From Methylocystis sp. (GTDB lineage Bacteria; Pseudomonadota; Alphaproteobacteria; Rhizobiales; Beijerinckiaceae), in assembly GCA_022843405.1 (NCBI GenBank), contig JALHNQ010000001.1:108297-172296 (forward strand): 64,000 bases of DNA, in the 5' to 3' direction. The notes under the pieces were generated by a model. The model was not told the origin of the DNA, searched no databases, and saw only the letters and a list, made by a program, of their open reading frames with translations. This document shows, in pieces, positions 63,679-64,000 of the stretch. The position numbers and the translations under genes were made by a program. Within the stretch, counting starts at the first letter, position 1; every line of letters starts with the position of its first letter.

Positions 63679-64000
63679 ATGTTTCCGTCGGCGTTCAGGC
63701 TAGCTTCGCCGCCTCGCGCGGGCGTTGGGTTTGGGGCGGCGCTGCTGTTCGTGGCGGCGTCGCTCTGGGCCGTCGTTCCGCTCGCGCGCGGCGTCGCCGA
63801 TTCGGGCGTCGGCGGCCGTCTGGTCGCTCAACTCTTTATCTGTTTCGCGTCGGGGTCCTCCCAACCCGACGCGCTTGCGGGGCGGCTGGGCCCCAAAGAC
63901 GATCGCTCCGCCTGTATCCTCTGTCAGGCGTTTTGCAGCGGTCTTGCGCCTCTTGCGGCGCGGCCCGGCCCGATCGGCGCGACGCCCGTCCCGAGCTTCA
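63679..64000 (+). CDS. DUF2946-type Cys-rich exported protein (3), cut by window end
   Basis: The frame from ATG 63679 is open to the last base (107 codons). An N-terminal hydrophobic stretch (about residues 16-32, GVGFGAALLFVAASLWAV) is followed by SACILCQAFCSGLAPLAAR, which parallels the CxxCxxxC and APLAAR signature of the gene at 62965. It is therefore a paralogue of that protein in tandem. Its 3' end lies beyond the window. The start is 5 bases after the preceding stop. Confidence 0.6.
   Translation, partial: MFPSAFRLASPPRAGVGFGAALLFVAASLWAVVPLARGVADSGVGGRLVAQLFICFASGSSQPDALAGRLGPKDDRSACILCQAFCSGLAPLAARPGPIGATPVPSF

Overview
The window reads as chromosomal DNA of a GC-rich alphaproteobacterium of the Hyphomicrobiales. 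This rests on the gene neighbourhoods (enoyl-CoA hydratase - rpsT - dnaA; recF near gyrB; secD-secF-Mth938), a RegB/RegA-type redox two-component pair, an editing-domain-less ProS, an NrsF-controlled sigma factor and a Rhizobiales-style palindromic intergenic repeat. A PmoD/AmoD-like copper protein at 1584-2153 and a strong copper theme suggest a methanotroph of the Methylocystis/Methylosinus group; that assignment is inference.

Layout. 1-9.6 kb: tail of an EAL protein, a divergent crotonase, the PmoD-like protein, lolD-lolC-proS, a frameshifted GNAT gene, TfoX/GFA/HxlR genes, an ABC-F ATPase and tRNA-Glu. 9.6-16.3 kb: a decayed serine recombinase beside the tRNA, a SgcJ-like gene, then a zinc-starvation operon (folE-hisI-cobW-DUF1826) behind a palindromic Zur-type box, an IS66 remnant, a membrane-bound class III cyclase and a secreted protein. 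16.3-22.7 kb: an N4-glycan-receptor type exopolysaccharide locus (nfrA, a 51-aa membrane protein, wecB, nfrB). 23-24.9 kb: a cold-shock gene with a strong terminator and a run of tiny genes. 24.9-29.4 kb: a bufferin copper-response regulon (bufA1-bufB-bufC-doxX, sigF-nrsF, bufA2). 29.6-34.1 kb: an RND efflux adaptor and pump.

34-49 kb: a Cys-repeat secreted protein, a thioredoxin-like ferredoxin, glyA, a parDE toxin-antitoxin pair and gyrB; then a small accessory island carrying an aerolysin-like pore-forming protein, bounded by a recQ tail and an IS3 orfA scrap; then recF, a DUF3124 gene, coaBC-dut-rrf2, an enoyl-CoA hydratase, rpsT and dnaA. 49-59.5 kb: a polyamine-binding protein, mmcB, regA/regB, a squalene/phytoene-synthase-like gene, Mth938, secF-secD-yajC, a His/Trp/Gly-rich secreted protein, argE and apaG. 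59.6-64 kb: a TonB-dependent receptor surrounded by three DUF2946-type Cys-rich proteins, the last cut by the window end.

How the parts fit. The most coherent system is the bufferin regulon: bufA1 and bufA2, on the same strand and 1.8 kb apart, are each preceded by the exact string GTAACC-N16-CGAA, the promoter known for Caulobacter SigF, and sigF-nrsF lies between them. One MNIO enzyme (BufB) and one partner (BufC) would then serve two different Cys-rich precursors. The receptor/DUF2946 cluster, the PmoD-like protein and the His-rich peptide may belong to the same metal economy, but only by inference. The zinc operon contains a HisI paralogue that has lost one zinc-binding cysteine. The exopolysaccharide locus has a short NfrB without the extra c-di-GMP-binding region, and the toxin island has separated recF from gyrB.
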